This document shows positions 17,376 to 26,854 of a DNA stretch of 64,000 nt, one piece after another (within the stretch, counting starts at the first letter, position 1; every line of letters starts with the position of its first letter). Origin of the DNA: Myxococcota bacterium (GTDB lineage: Bacteria > Myxococcota_A > UBA796 > UBA9615 > JAKLKC01); contig JAKLKC010000037.1 in the NCBI GenBank assembly GCA_023150875.1, forward strand, positions 1 to 64,000, given 5' to 3'. Under the pieces are notes generated by a model. The model did not search any database and was not told the DNA's origin. It saw nothing but the letters and a program-made list of their open reading frames with translations. Made by a program: the position numbers and the translations under genes.

Positions 17376-19337
17376 TTGCGTCCTTGGTCCCGAGCCCTCC
17401 CCCTCGCCCTGGCCGCCCTGCTGGCCGCCTGCACGACGGAACCCTCCGGCGACGACGACTCCGCCGGCGGGGATCCCGAGGTCTGCGACGGCGTCGACAA
17501 CGACCTCGACGGCGAGGTGGACGAGGACGTGATCGAGGGGGCCCCCCTCTGGCACCCCGACGCCGATGGCGACGGCTACGGCGACCTCTTCTCGATCTTC
17601 CGGGGTTGCGAGGGGCCCGAGGGGTACGTCGAGGACGGCTCCGACTGCGACGACACCGACCCCGAGGTCAGCCCGGCGGCCTCCGAGACCTGCGACGGCC
17701 TGGACGAGGACTGCGACGGCTACGAGGACGAGGACGCCGTCGACGCCCCGACCTGGTACCGGGACGAGGACGGGGACGGCTTCGGGGACGCTGGCGACGC
17801 CGCGGGCGCGTGCGGGCCACCGTACGGGTACGTCGGCGACGACACGGACTGCCAGGACGGCGACTCCGCCGTGTTCCCGGGCGCCCCCGAGACTTGCGGG
17901 AACGGCGTGGACGACGACTGCGACGGCGAGGTCGACACCGACTGCAGCCTCGTGGGCACCGTGGACCTCTCCGCCGCCGACGGGCGGATCGCGGGGACGG
18001 TCGAGGGGGATGGGCTGGGGTGCGCGGTGGCCTCGGCGGGCGACGTGGACGGCGACGGGATCCCCGACGTCGTCGCCGGCGCCTGCGGCGTGGACGTCGG
18101 GACGTGCACCGACACCGACAGCTCCGGGTGCGACGGCGGAGGCGCCTACGTCTTCCACGGCCCTCTGGAGGGTGCGGCGACCGCCGCCGGGGCCGCGGCG
18201 ACCTTCGTGGCCGAGGCGGCCTGGGACGCCGCGGGGACCTCGGTGGCGGCGGGGGACCTGAACGGGGACGGCGTCCCCGACCTGCTGATCGGCGCGCCCC
18301 GGAACTCCCGGGGCGGGGCGTGGGCGGGCGCGGTGTACGTGGTGCTGGGGCCGGTGGAGGGCACCGTCCCCCTTGAGGCGGCCGACGGGATCTGGGTCGG
18401 AGCGGAGCCCAGCCAGCTCGCCGGCGCGGCGATCGCCACCGGGGACGTCGACGGCGACGGCCTCGACGACGTGATCGTGGGCGCCCCCGGGGCCGGAGAC
18501 GAGGGAGAGGGCGCGGTCTTCGTGGTGCGCGGCCCAGCCACGGGCCAGGGCACCCTCGCAGAGGCGATGGTCCGCATCACCGGCACGGTGCCCGGTGGCG
18601 GCCTGGGATGGTCGGTGGCCGCGGCCTTCGACGCCAACGGCGACGGCGCCTCGGACCTGCTCGCCGGGGCGCCCGCCCGCTACGCCACCCACGAGGCGGG
18701 AGCGGCGGCCCTCTTCCTGAGCCCCCTCCCGGGGGACCTGGACGAGGGGGCGGCGGACACCCGCTGGACGGGGGAGGCCGCCGGCAGCGGAGCCGGCTGG
18801 GCGGTGGCGGTCGCCGGAGACACCGATGGCGACGGCGCCCTCGAGCTCCTCGTGGGGGCGATCTGGTCCGTGGGGGAGGACGAGGAGGGGGGCGGCGAGC
18901 TGCTCTCGGCCGGATCGGCCTACCTGGTGGGCGCCGCGGACCGGGGCCCGGTCCCCCTGGGCGAGGCCAGGGCGAGGATGCGGGGCGAGGCCGCCGGGGA
19001 CCGGGCGGGCTTCGGAGTGGCGGCCGCCGGGGACGTCGACGGGGACGGCCTGGCGGACGTGCTCGTCTCCGCCGCCTATGCCAACGGGGGAGGGAGCGAC
19101 AGCGGCACGGTCTACCTGCTGTACGGGCCCGTCGCCGGGGAGATCCCCCTCGGAGGGGCCGACGCGGCGCTCATCGGCGAGGCGAGCCAGGACCGCGCGG
19201 GGAGCGGGATCGCCGCCGCCGGGGACTTCGACGGCAACGGCCTCGGCGACCTGGTGATCGGGGCCGAAGGGGCGGGCGACGGCGACGTCGCGGACACCGG
19301 GGCGGTGTACGCCGTGCTGGGGGTCGGCTCTCCCTGA
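17376..19337 (+). CDS. MopE/FG-GAP-repeat lipoprotein
   Basis: A surface protein of about 653 residues. The TTG at 17376 gives an ideal lipoprotein signal (LPLALAALLAAC) with a GGGAG site upstream; a TTG at 17316 is an alternative. A short GDDDSAGG linker leads to about three MopE-type repeats with CDGxDxDCDG patterns and paired cysteines (residues 40-190). About seven FG-GAP/integrin-alpha-like blades follow, each with a calcium-binding DxDGDGxxD loop (GDVDGDGIPD, GDLNGDGVPD, GDVDGDGLDD and so on). It is probably displayed on the outer membrane and binds calcium; its ligand is unknown. Aspartate-rich repeats give the gene a strong GAC/GGC codon bias. Confidence 0.75.
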   Translation: MRPWSRALPLALAALLAACTTEPSGDDDSAGGDPEVCDGVDNDLDGEVDEDVIEGAPLWHPDADGDGYGDLFSIFRGCEGPEGYVEDGSDCDDTDPEVSPAASETCDGLDEDCDGYEDEDAVDAPTWYRDEDGDGFGDAGDAAGACGPPYGYVGDDTDCQDGDSAVFPGAPETCGNGVDDDCDGEVDTDCSLVGTVDLSAADGRIAGTVEGDGLGCAVASAGDVDGDGIPDVVAGACGVDVGTCTDTDSSGCDGGGAYVFHGPLEGAATAAGAAATFVAEAAWDAAGTSVAAGDLNGDGVPDLLIGAPRNSRGGAWAGAVYVVLGPVEGTVPLEAADGIWVGAEPSQLAGAAIATGDVDGDGLDDVIVGAPGAGDEGEGAVFVVRGPATGQGTLAEAMVRITGTVPGGGLGWSVAAAFDANGDGASDLLAGAPARYATHEAGAAALFLSPLPGDLDEGAADTRWTGEAAGSGAGWAVAVAGDTDGDGALELLVGAIWSVGEDEEGGGELLSAGSAYLVGAADRGPVPLGEARARMRGEAAGDRAGFGVAAAGDVDGDGLADVLVSAAYANGGGSDSGTVYLLYGPVAGEIPLGGADAALIGEASQDRAGSGIAAAGDFDGNGLGDLVIGAEGAGDGDVADTGAVYAVLGVGSP

Positions 19338-19436
19338 TCCCCGGGCCGGTGGTTCGGGGTCCAGCCCGCCTCGCCTTGCGTGGGGCGGCCCCGGTCGTTA
19401 GTCTCCCGCCTCCCCTCCCGGTGGGAGGAGGGTGGA

Positions 19437-19604
19437 GGTAAGCGTTCAGACCCCGTCAGGGGGTGGGGCCCAATCGCGCCAGCGATTGGGCGGGGGACGG
19501 CATCCCCCGGACGTCGGGCCCGGCCCGACGCCCCGCGGGGAGTTGAAGCGGCCGAATTCACTTCGGCCGCGAGGGGGGTCGCGAGACCCCCCTGAACAGA
19601 TACG
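19437..19604. repeat. Multi-hairpin dispersed repeat, copy A
   Basis: Bounded by GTTCAG (19444-19449) and CTGAAC (19592-19597), with a partly matching GTA outside each. Between them are consecutive stems: a CCCAATCGC/GATTGGG stem, GGGG/CCCC stems, CGTCGGGCC/GGCCCGACG, GCGGCCGAA/TTCGGCCGC around an ATTCAC loop, and GGGGGGTC/GACCCCCC. A second copy in opposite orientation at 62862-63034 shares the ends and most stems. It sits in the leader of nadA, between that gene and the FG-GAP lipoprotein. No coding capacity. Confidence 0.7.
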
Positions 19605-19618
19605 GGTGGAGTCAGGCC

Positions 19619-20587
19619 ATGGACAGGGTGGAGATCGGGAGCGCCAGCAAGTCGATCGAGCCGGGCGTGGACCTCTTCGAAGCCATCGAGAGGCTCAAGC
19701 GCGAGCGGAACGCCGTCCTGCTGGCCCACTACTACCAGGATCCGGACATCCAGGACGTGGCGGACGCCGTCGGCGACTCCCTCCAGCTCGCCCAGGCGGC
19801 GGCCCGCACCGACGCCGAGGTCATCGTCTTCGCCGGCGTGCACTTCATGGCCGAGACCGCGAAGATCCTCAATCCCCACAAGGTCGTCGTCCTCCCCGAC
19901 CCCACCGCCGGGTGCTCGCTCGCCGACGCCTGCCCCGCCGAGGGGCTCCGCGCCTTGAAGGCCCGGCACCCCGACCACGCGGTGGTGAGCTACATCAACT
20001 GTTCCGCCGAGGTGAAGGCCGAGACCGACGTGATCTGCACGTCCTCCAACGCCGCGCGGGTGATCCGCTCCATCCCGGAGGACCGCCCCATCATCTTCGC
20101 CCCGGACCGGAACCTCGGCCGCTGGCTGATCCAGCAGACGGGGCGGGACATGGTCCTGTGGTCGGGGAGCTGCGTCGTCCACGAGACCTTCAGCGAGCGC
20201 CGCCTGCGAGACCTCATGGCCCGCCACCCCGAGGCGCTGGTGCTGGCCCACCCGGAGTGCGAGGCCCCGGTCCTGCGCCTCGCCCACTTCGTCGGCTCCA
20301 CGGCGGCGATCATCCGCCACGCCGAGGGCAGTGCCGCCCGACAGTTCATCGTGGCCACCGAGTCGGGCATCCTCCACGAGATGAAGAAGCGCTGCCCCGA
20401 CAAGGAGCTGATCCCGGCCCCCCCCGAGTCCGATTCGTGCGCCTGCAACGAGTGCCCGCACATGAAGAAGAATACCCTCGAGAAGCTGTACCTCTGCCTG
20501 CGCGACCTGGAGCCCCGCATCGAGATCGACGAGGCCATCCGCCTTCGGGCCCTTCGGCCGGTGGAGGCGATGCTGGCCCTCGGCTGA
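19619..20587 (+). CDS. nadA: Quinolinate synthase A
   Basis: A 322-residue [4Fe-4S] enzyme that condenses iminoaspartate (from NadB, encoded at 60800-62506) with dihydroxyacetone phosphate to form quinolinate for NAD. Motifs are intact: [16 protein letters not shown] near residue 34, C99 in PTAGCSLAD, a second cysteine in WSGSCVVHE, and a third in [13 protein letters not shown] near the C-terminus. The three conserved cysteines bind the cluster. Length is normal for the longer NadA type. The 5' leader holds a multi-hairpin repeat that could affect expression. Confidence 0.94.
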   Translation: MDRVEIGSASKSIEPGVDLFEAIERLKRERNAVLLAHYYQDPDIQDVADAVGDSLQLAQAAARTDAEVIVFAGVHFMAETAKILNPHKVVVLPDPTAGCSLADACPAEGLRALKARHPDHAVVSYINCSAEVKAETDVICTSSNAARVIRSIPEDRPIIFAPDRNLGRWLIQQTGRDMVLWSGSCVVHETFSERRLRDLMARHPEALVLAHPECEAPVLRLAHFVGSTAAIIRHAEGSAARQFIVATESGILHEMKKRCPDKELIPAPPESDSCACNECPHMKKNTLEKLYLCLRDLEPRIEIDEAIRLRALRPVEAMLALG

Positions 20588-20666
20588 GGCCGCCGGATGT
20601 GGGTCGGCCCGGCCTCCCTCGGGAGATCGGGCCGCCCCCTGCTTCGCGCCGGAACGCCCGCGGGCG

Positions 20667-22253
20667 TCAGTCCCCGGCCCCCCCGCCACCGAAGGGGTCC
20701 ACGAGCTGGCCGGCGCGGACGGCGCAGATCACGGCGTTCACGCAGCCGGCGATCTCGTCGTCGGCACCGCCGCCGAGGGCCTGGCGCTCCAGCTCCGCCC
20801 CGAGATCGGTCTGGAACCGCGCGTAGGCGTCGCCCACCGCCTCGCCGAACCGGCCGAACGCCTCCGGCGGCGCGGCCCACTGGATCCCGCCGATCTCCCA
20901 CGCCTGTCGGACGTGATCGCGCAGGGCGCGCACCTCGGCGTCCGCGATGCCCAGGGCGTCCGCGTACGCCTGGAGGCTCCCGGGCTCGGCGCCGAAGGCC
21001 TGCTGGTACACGCCCTGGAGCTGGCCGACCCGCGACCCGCCGATCCCCGGCCCCAGGGCGCCGATCCCCATCCGGGGGCCGCCGAGGAGCCAGGGCGCGA
21101 TGGAGGCCTGCGCGCCGGCGATCCCGCCGAAGCCCCGAGCCGCATGCACGGCCTGGCCGAGGTTGCCCCTGCCGTACCCCACGTTGAGGGGCCTGTTCGC
21201 GGCCAGCAGCGCGAGGTTGGCGGCGTTCAGGCCGAAGAGACCCTGGACGCCCGCTGCGCCCCGGGTCGCCGCGAGGCCGAGGTCCATCCCCGGCGATCCG
21301 TAGGGGGCTGCCAGACCGTACACCAGGGGCGCCCAGGCCGCGGCGGCGGCCTGGAAGGCCAGGGCCGCGTCCAGAGGGTTCACACCGCAAGAGGCGAGGC
21401 CGCCGTAGAGGAAGGTCGGGGCCAGGGATCCGGCGCCGAGGATCGGGCCGCCCCAGGCCGCGGCGCCGGGGTAGCCGGACCCGAAGCCGGGGTAGCCGGC
21501 GCCCAGGGCGCGGAACCGGGCGAAGCCGGTGGGCCAGATCCCTCCGAGCCCGAGCCCGAGGCGGCCGAGGCCGAGGGGAGCGACGCCAGGCCCGGTCCCG
21601 AAGCGTCCGAGACCGCGGAACCCGAGGCCGAGGGCCCGATGGACGCGACCGGTCCCGATCCCGGGCCCGAGCCGTCCGAGGGCCCCGAAGAAGGCGCGGT
21701 TGGCCCCGAGGAACCCCCGCCCGAGCACCCCTCGGGCGAGGCCGAACTCCCGCGCCGCCTCCGCGACCCCGTCGTCGATGAGGGCGATCAGGAGGACGGG
21801 ACTCAGCTCGTCCGGCCTCGCCCCCAGCTCGGGGTCCGCGAGCACCTCGTCCCAGACCTCCGCCGCGAGGCTCGTCGCGGGCGTGAACGGGGGTAGGGCG
21901 ACATCGTTCCCGTCGTCGATGCCCGCCGGGACGAGTCCCGCGCCCAGGGTCTCACCGGTGGCGGGGTCGAGGGCCGACACCACCAGCAACTCGGCGTCGG
22001 ACGTGACGTCCGTCAGGGTGAAGCCACCATCGGGGTCCAGGACGACTTCGGCGTCCGCCACCGCGACCCGCTCGCCGGTGGGCTCATATCGATCGACGGT
22101 GACCCATACGAGGGTTCCCCCGGGCTCGGCGACGTCGGGCGGGGCCTCGACCTGCCCGCTCAGGGAGCCCGTCGCGGCGAGGGCCGGGGAGCACAACGCC
22201 ATCGTGAGGATCACGGCGCCGGTCGCGCCGGGGATGCGAGGAGTCTGCGTCAT
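20667..22253 (-). CDS. Large exported Gly/Ala-rich protein
   Basis: A 528-residue secreted protein. The ATG at 22253 starts a good signal peptide (ending SPALAATG) and follows a GGAAGGAG site. Residues about 30 to 130 look like a carboxypeptidase-regulatory-type beta-sandwich (GGFTLTDVTSDAELLVV). Residues about 185 to 400 are low-complexity Gly/Ala/Leu/Phe repeats (GRLGLGLGG, GYPGFGSGYPGAA). The C-terminal 110 residues become a normal globular helix region with two cysteines (AGCVNAVICAV). I do not know the family; it may be a surface or adhesive protein. It is convergent with nadA and divergent from the phosphatase-like gene. Confidence 0.6.
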   Translation of the reverse strand: MTQTPRIPGATGAVILTMALCSPALAATGSLSGQVEAPPDVAEPGGTLVWVTVDRYEPTGERVAVADAEVVLDPDGGFTLTDVTSDAELLVVSALDPATGETLGAGLVPAGIDDGNDVALPPFTPATSLAAEVWDEVLADPELGARPDELSPVLLIALIDDGVAEAAREFGLARGVLGRGFLGANRAFFGALGRLGPGIGTGRVHRALGLGFRGLGRFGTGPGVAPLGLGRLGLGLGGIWPTGFARFRALGAGYPGFGSGYPGAAAWGGPILGAGSLAPTFLYGGLASCGVNPLDAALAFQAAAAAWAPLVYGLAAPYGSPGMDLGLAATRGAAGVQGLFGLNAANLALLAANRPLNVGYGRGNLGQAVHAARGFGGIAGAQASIAPWLLGGPRMGIGALGPGIGGSRVGQLQGVYQQAFGAEPGSLQAYADALGIADAEVRALRDHVRQAWEIGGIQWAAPPEAFGRFGEAVGDAYARFQTDLGAELERQALGGGADDEIAGCVNAVICAVRAGQLVDPFGGGGAGD

Positions 22254-22446
22254 GGGAGCGTGGTCTCCTTCCCAGGACTGCCCCCGGGCTCGTGCCGGCG
22301 GCGGGCCGTCGCGGCGCGGACGGATCACGCTCCGTGCCAGACGGACCCCGGTGGCGGGTCGGGGCGCACGAGGAGGGCCGCGGTCCCCGCTCCGGCGCCC
22401 TCGCGCGCCCGGCCGGTTGACACCAGCGCGCCCGGAGTGCTAGCGA

Positions 22447-23376
22447 GTGCGGATGCTGCGCCCCCTCGCGCCCCTGGTCCTCCTGGCCGTCGTCCTGGCC
22501 CAGGCGTGGCCGGGCTCCGCGCTCGCCTCCCCGCCCCCGCTGCGGGTGCTGTATTCCGGCGACGTACGGGGCCACTCAGCCCCATGCTCGTGCGGTGAGA
22601 GCCCCACCGGCTCCCTCGCCCAGCGGGTGGCCCTGGTCCGTGGGCTGTCGTCCGGAGAGGTGCCAGCCGTCGCCCTGGACGCAGGGAACCTCCTCTTCCC
22701 GAGCCGGGTGGCGGGGCCGCCGCGCCAGGCGGCGGGACGGCGTCTGGACGCCCTCACCCTCGTCGATGGCTACGGGGTGCTGGGGATCACGGCGGTGAAC
22801 GTCGGCCCCCTGGACCTCGCGGAGGGCGTCGAGTTCCTCTCCCGCCTCGCCATCCGCTCCCGGTTCCCCTGGATCTCCTCCAACCTCCGGTCCTCCGAGA
22901 GCGGGGAGCCCCTGTTCAGCCCCTCCGTGGTGGTCTCCCGGGGCGGACACCCGGTGGGCATCGTCGGGGTCATGCCCGGGGGCCTGCGGGGCCACGGTTG
23001 GGTGACAACCGACCCCCTGGAGGGCGCCCGAGCGGCGGCGGCGGGGCTCCGGAAGGCGGGCGTCGAGACCCTCGTGCTGCTGGCGGCGACGGGGGCGAGG
23101 GAGGCCCGCGCCATCGCACGGCGGGTCCCTGGCGTGGACGTCGTCGTGGCCGCCGGGGATCGCTCGACCCTCGACCGGGCCGCGAAGGTGGGAGGGGCGT
23201 GGCTCGTCGCGGCGGGCAGCCGGGGGGACGACGTCGGCGATCTCGTGCTCTCGGGGGGTCGCGCCGTGGTGCGGATCCACGAGGTCTCCCCTGGCCTGCC
23301 GGCGGACCCGGCGGTGGCGCGACTGCTGGACGAGCGGAAGGCGCGGGACCTCGACGGGGTCGTTCCCGAGGGGTAG
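22447..23376 (+). CDS. Exported metallophosphatase-like protein, probably inactive
   Basis: A 309-residue exported protein with signal peptide (VLLAVVLAQAWPGSALA). The start of the mature part, YSGDVRGHSAPCSCG, resembles the 5'-nucleotidase/UshA metallophosphatase opening with its PC-x-C variation. Segments like VALDAGNLLFP, NVGPLDLAEG and VVVAAGDRS follow the fold. The GNHE/GHxH metal ligands seen in active enzymes are not recognisable, and the C-terminal nucleotide-binding domain is absent, so catalysis is doubtful. The start codon is GTG (ATG six bases later is an alternative). A TTGACA at 22417-22422 might be its -35 box. Confidence 0.55.
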   Translation: MRMLRPLAPLVLLAVVLAQAWPGSALASPPPLRVLYSGDVRGHSAPCSCGESPTGSLAQRVALVRGLSSGEVPAVALDAGNLLFPSRVAGPPRQAAGRRLDALTLVDGYGVLGITAVNVGPLDLAEGVEFLSRLAIRSRFPWISSNLRSSESGEPLFSPSVVVSRGGHPVGIVGVMPGGLRGHGWVTTDPLEGARAAAAGLRKAGVETLVLLAATGAREARAIARRVPGVDVVVAAGDRSTLDRAAKVGGAWLVAAGSRGDDVGDLVLSGGRAVVRIHEVSPGLPADPAVARLLDERKARDLDGVVPEG

Positions 23377-23441
23377 GGCCCGGGGGCGGGACGCGAACGG
23401 AACAACACTCCCAGGGACTGGGAACTCGACAGGAGGGATCG

Positions 23442-23975
23442 ATGAGGAGCTTCGAACGCGGGCTGTGGATGGCCGCCGTGGTGGGAGTGGCGCTGCTCGC
23501 GGGATCGCGGGGCACGCGGGCCGGGAAGGGATCCGATATCGAGGACCGCCTGACCCACCTCGAGGTCCAGTTCGGCAAGCTGAAGGACACCGTCCGGGAG
23601 GACAGCCTGCGGCTCACCACCATGACGCAGCGCCAGGACGACCTGGACGCCCGGATGGAGACGGTGATCCCGTCCACCACCCGCTGGCTCCGGCTCTCCC
23701 CCGGGGGCACGCTCCGGTGGGAGCCGAAGGTGGGAGGCCAGGTCTACGTGCAGTTCGTCCGCATGGACGCCGACGGCCGCACCCCCATCATCCACTTCAA
23801 CGTGGACCCCGGCGGCGAGTTCGAGGCTCCGGTCCGCGCCGGCGAGGTGATGGAGCTGGTGGACGACCGGGGGACCGAGAAGCTGGTGTTCCGGCTGACC
23901 CTGCTGAGGGTCATCGTCGACGAGAACGGCCCCAGCCAGGCGATGTTCGCCCTGACGGGCGAGAAGGTCACCTGA
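23442..23975 (+). CDS. Exported coiled-coil protein of unknown function
   Basis: A 177-residue secreted protein with a signal peptide ending GTRAGKG. Residues about 30 to 70 are a heptad coiled coil (IEDRLTHLEVQFGKLKDTV), followed by a compact beta domain (LRWEPKVGGQVYVQFVRM, FNVDPGGEFEAPVRAGEV). The ATG has a perfect AGGAGGG site. It is 65 bp downstream of the phosphatase-like gene on the same strand and ends 4 bp from the convergent discoidin-domain gene. The coiled coil suggests an oligomer; no enzymatic motif is visible. Confidence 0.55.
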   Translation: MRSFERGLWMAAVVGVALLAGSRGTRAGKGSDIEDRLTHLEVQFGKLKDTVREDSLRLTTMTQRQDDLDARMETVIPSTTRWLRLSPGGTLRWEPKVGGQVYVQFVRMDADGRTPIIHFNVDPGGEFEAPVRAGEVMELVDDRGTEKLVFRLTLLRVIVDENGPSQAMFALTGEKVT

Positions 23976-23979
23976 CCGT

Positions 23980-24945
23980 TCAGCGCACGAACTGGACTTC
24001 GGCGATGGCCGTGTCGTTCCAGCGGGTGCCCTCGGCCACCTTCACGATGGTGAGCTTCACCCAGGACAGGCTCTTGCCGCCGAGGTCGACGTCCTGCAGG
24101 CCGGGCCTGTCCTCGAGGGTCACGTCCCGCACCGAGCCGTCGGAGAACTCCGCCTTCAAGACCAGCGGGCGGCTGTTGTGCGTGAACGACTTCTGGTCGA
24201 AGCCGTTCCCGATGGCGATGCGCATGGTCTTGACCGCCACCGCGGAGCCCAGGTCCACCCGCAGCCACTCCCCGATCCCCTGCCCCGGCCCACCCTTCCC
24301 TGGGGTGTTCTCGCACCAGTAGGTGTCCACGAAGCCGTCCGTGGCCTTCGCGGCGGCGTACGCCTTGGGATCGAGGTTGTCCTTCTCGGGGGGGAGCTCG
24401 GACGAGGCCGACGCCTGCGCCCCCTCCACCAGCGGCGAAGGGGAGTCATCGAGGAAGCGGAGTTCCGAGATCGCCGTGTCCTGGAAGGTGGTGCCGGGGT
24501 AGACGCCCTTGATGACCAGCTTGACGTTGTCGAGCTTCTTGGGCTCCTTGAGCGACACCACCTGGGGCTCCTGCCCGTCGGAGATCGTGATGCGCTCGTA
24601 GGTGAAGTCGGGGTACTTGAGCTCGATCTCCTTCACCCGGTACATCCGCTTCCACAGGTCCGCGGTCTGCCAGCACCCGTTCCAGATCTTGATCTTCGAC
24701 AGGGTGACCTCGCCGTCGAAGTTCACGGTGAACATCGTGCCCATGCCGGCGTCGGGCTTGCCCTCGGCCCAGTACGCCCCCGCCTTCCCGTCCAGGACGT
24801 TCGACTCGGCGTAGCTCTCACCGTCCTTCTCGGGGAGGGTGGAGTTCGCCTTCACGGACTTGACGCGCAGCTCCCCACCGGAGGCCCCGGAGGGGACGAG
24901 ACCAGAAGCGACGACGAGGGCCAGCACCGCGGCCAGACGAGACAT
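23980..24945 (-). CDS. Exported protein with two discoidin-like (F5/8C) domains
   Basis: A 321-residue secreted protein with signal peptide (ending GASGGEL). Two tandem galactose-binding-like jelly-roll domains are visible: residues about 27-165, with a NVLDGKAGAYWAEG pattern and FDGEVTLSKIKIWNG, and about 175-320, with a TDGFVDTYWCEN pattern and DLGSAVAVKTMRIAIGNG. Both end with a VxFxR or LRFL strand. The NPCBM/NADase-type glycan-binding families share this layout, so cell-surface sugar binding is likely. A promoter-like TTGACC/TAACCT pair precedes it. Confidence 0.7.
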   Translation of the reverse strand: MSRLAAVLALVVASGLVPSGASGGELRVKSVKANSTLPEKDGESYAESNVLDGKAGAYWAEGKPDAGMGTMFTVNFDGEVTLSKIKIWNGCWQTADLWKRMYRVKEIELKYPDFTYERITISDGQEPQVVSLKEPKKLDNVKLVIKGVYPGTTFQDTAISELRFLDDSPSPLVEGAQASASSELPPEKDNLDPKAYAAAKATDGFVDTYWCENTPGKGGPGQGIGEWLRVDLGSAVAVKTMRIAIGNGFDQKSFTHNSRPLVLKAEFSDGSVRDVTLEDRPGLQDVDLGGKSLSWVKLTIVKVAEGTRWNDTAIAEVQFVR

Positions 24946-24998
24946 GGAGTTCCTCCGAGGGGCTTCGTGTCGGGCGAAGCGGATCGCCGTGGGGGCTG

Positions 24999-25027
24999 AG
25001 GTTAAACGGGGTGGGCGGTCGGGTCAA
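24999..25027 (-). promoter_or_regulatory. Sigma70-type promoter for the discoidin gene
   Basis: On the minus strand TTGACC (25022-25027) is separated by 17 bases from TAACCT (24999-25004), about 55 bp upstream of the ATG at 24945. It matches the -35/-10 pair at 31229-31257. Confidence 0.5.
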
Positions 25028-25079
25028 CGCGGCCTCCGGGCTCGGGACGCAGGGGGCCCGGGCGGGATTCGGACGGACC

Positions 25080-26837
25080 TCAAAAGGAGACCGAAGTCTC
25101 GAACCGGAAGCCCTGAAAGCCGGGGAGGAGGCGGCACTGGCCGCCGCTGCACACGATCCCCCCCCGGGTCGAGCCCGCGAACGCCTTGAGCTGCACCGCG
25201 TCGTCGGGGCGGGCGATGACCTCGATGGCCCCGTAGAGGCTCTTCTCGTTCCCCTCGTCGGGATCGGAGTGGAGGAGGTTCCCGCGGATCCCGCCGAGGG
25301 CCAGGTTCTGGATCGAGGGGTCCGACGTGTAGCCGAGGGTCCCGGCGAGGAAGTAGCGCCCCCGGAAGACCCAGCTCAGGGTCGTGTCGGCGTTGACCCA
25401 GGAGAACGGGTCTTCGAAGTAGGTGGCGAACCGCTGGAACCGGGTCCGCCCCTCCAGGACGTGCCCCCTGCCCAGCACCAGGGCGTAGGAGAGGTCCCCG
25501 TGCCAGAGGTCCTGGTGCGGGTGGTCGCCGGGCTCGAACTCACGGGCGACGGCGATGTCCCGCCGGTAGCCGGCGGTGAAGATCAGGTGATGGCCGCTGG
25601 AGAAGTAGCGCTCGAAGCCGCCGTAACCGTGGACGACCACCTCGTTGTCCCGCTGGCCCGGGTCCACGTCCCGATCGATGAACTGCGCCACGTTCAGGTT
25701 GATGAGGGTCCCGTCCCCCGCCGCGGTGGCGGCCCGGAGGTGCCACCCCCACAGGTCGTCGCTGCCCACGGTGAACGAGGCGTCCTCGGTGACCATGTCC
25801 TCCAGCTCGAGGGTGGGGGGCCGGGTGTAGGCGAGGTAGGCGGTCCCGCTGGTGGGGCCCAGCTCCTGGGCGTGACGGTAGCGCTTGAACTCCCCGAGGA
25901 GGGTCACCTTCCCCAGCAGGGCCATGGCGCTGGCGTAGACGGCGTATGCCGCCCCTTCCTGGAGCTCGGGATCCGCCTCCTTCAGCGCGCCGCTGTAGAG
26001 GTAGCCCACCGCCTCGCCATAGAGGTCCAGGTTGCCGTCGAAGGCCAGCCCAGCCACCGACCCGCCCACCGCCGTGCCCAGGGGCGTGAAGCCCTGCTCG
26101 TGGGGGTCGGCGAAGGTGCCATGGACGCGGAAGTGGGAGCCGATGGCCGAGAGGGTGAGCCCGTCCACCGGGCGGATCGACGCCTGGCCGCCGACGGCGA
26201 GGTCCCCGGGGATGGCCTGCAGGTTGGTGTTGACGTTCTCCAGGGAGATGTCCTGGGGGTTGGTCACCCCGCCGATCAGGGTGAGGTCGAAGGGGTCGGT
26301 GGTCACCCGCACCTGGCCGCCGCGCACCGACGTGTCGACGTCGATGGCGGGGGTCTTGATGAAGGCCATCGCCAGGCCCCGGCCCAGCACGGCGTAGGTG
26401 TCGCCGACCTCGCCCTGCACCACCCGGTGCCGGAGCTGCACGTAGAACTTCTCCGGCGTCACCCACCCCTGGGGCCTCCCCTCGCCGGGGGGGGCCTCCC
26501 CCACGACCAGGCTCCGATCCGCCCCGGGGAAGGCGAGCATCCCGTCCACCTGGACCCCCGCCGTCAGCCAGCGGGTGCCTCCGCTCACCGTCAGCCGGTC
26601 CAGCAGGACCGGCACGTCGGTGGTGTCGAGGGCGTAGAAGAGGGGATCGCCCTCGGGGAGCTCGGGAAGGAGGTAGTACTTGAACCTGAAGTCGTTGGTG
26701 ACGTTGATCGACACCCGCGAGGCGGGGCTCTCGGGGTCCTTGGACAACGAGAAGGCGGCCGACGGCGACGGCGCGGCGGCGAGGACCAGCGCGGCGGCGG
26801 CCGCAACGAGGGGGCCGGGGCTGAGACCGTGGGGCAT
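25080..26837 (-). CDS. Predicted outer-membrane barrel with C-terminal cysteine pair
   Basis: A 585-residue exported protein; the ATG at 26837 begins a signal peptide ending PSAAFSL. The mature protein is almost entirely alternating beta-strand with aromatic girdles (VSINVTNDFRFKYYLLP, KVTLLGEFKRYRH) and ends FRFETSVSF with a C-terminal Phe, as an outer-membrane barrel does. Near the end is a CSGGQC pair close to the terminus. I connect it to DUF6029-type barrels, which neighbour thioredoxin-like proteins in some genomes. It is directly followed on the transcript's upstream side by four TlpA-like thioredoxin genes, which suggests redox partnering or delivery through this barrel. Confidence 0.65.
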   Translation of the reverse strand: MPHGLSPGPLVAAAAALVLAAAPSPSAAFSLSKDPESPASRVSINVTNDFRFKYYLLPELPEGDPLFYALDTTDVPVLLDRLTVSGGTRWLTAGVQVDGMLAFPGADRSLVVGEAPPGEGRPQGWVTPEKFYVQLRHRVVQGEVGDTYAVLGRGLAMAFIKTPAIDVDTSVRGGQVRVTTDPFDLTLIGGVTNPQDISLENVNTNLQAIPGDLAVGGQASIRPVDGLTLSAIGSHFRVHGTFADPHEQGFTPLGTAVGGSVAGLAFDGNLDLYGEAVGYLYSGALKEADPELQEGAAYAVYASAMALLGKVTLLGEFKRYRHAQELGPTSGTAYLAYTRPPTLELEDMVTEDASFTVGSDDLWGWHLRAATAAGDGTLINLNVAQFIDRDVDPGQRDNEVVVHGYGGFERYFSSGHHLIFTAGYRRDIAVAREFEPGDHPHQDLWHGDLSYALVLGRGHVLEGRTRFQRFATYFEDPFSWVNADTTLSWVFRGRYFLAGTLGYTSDPSIQNLALGGIRGNLLHSDPDEGNEKSLYGAIEVIARPDDAVQLKAFAGSTRGGIVCSGGQCRLLPGFQGFRFETSVSF

Positions 26838-26854
26838 CGGACGTCGAGCCGGAG

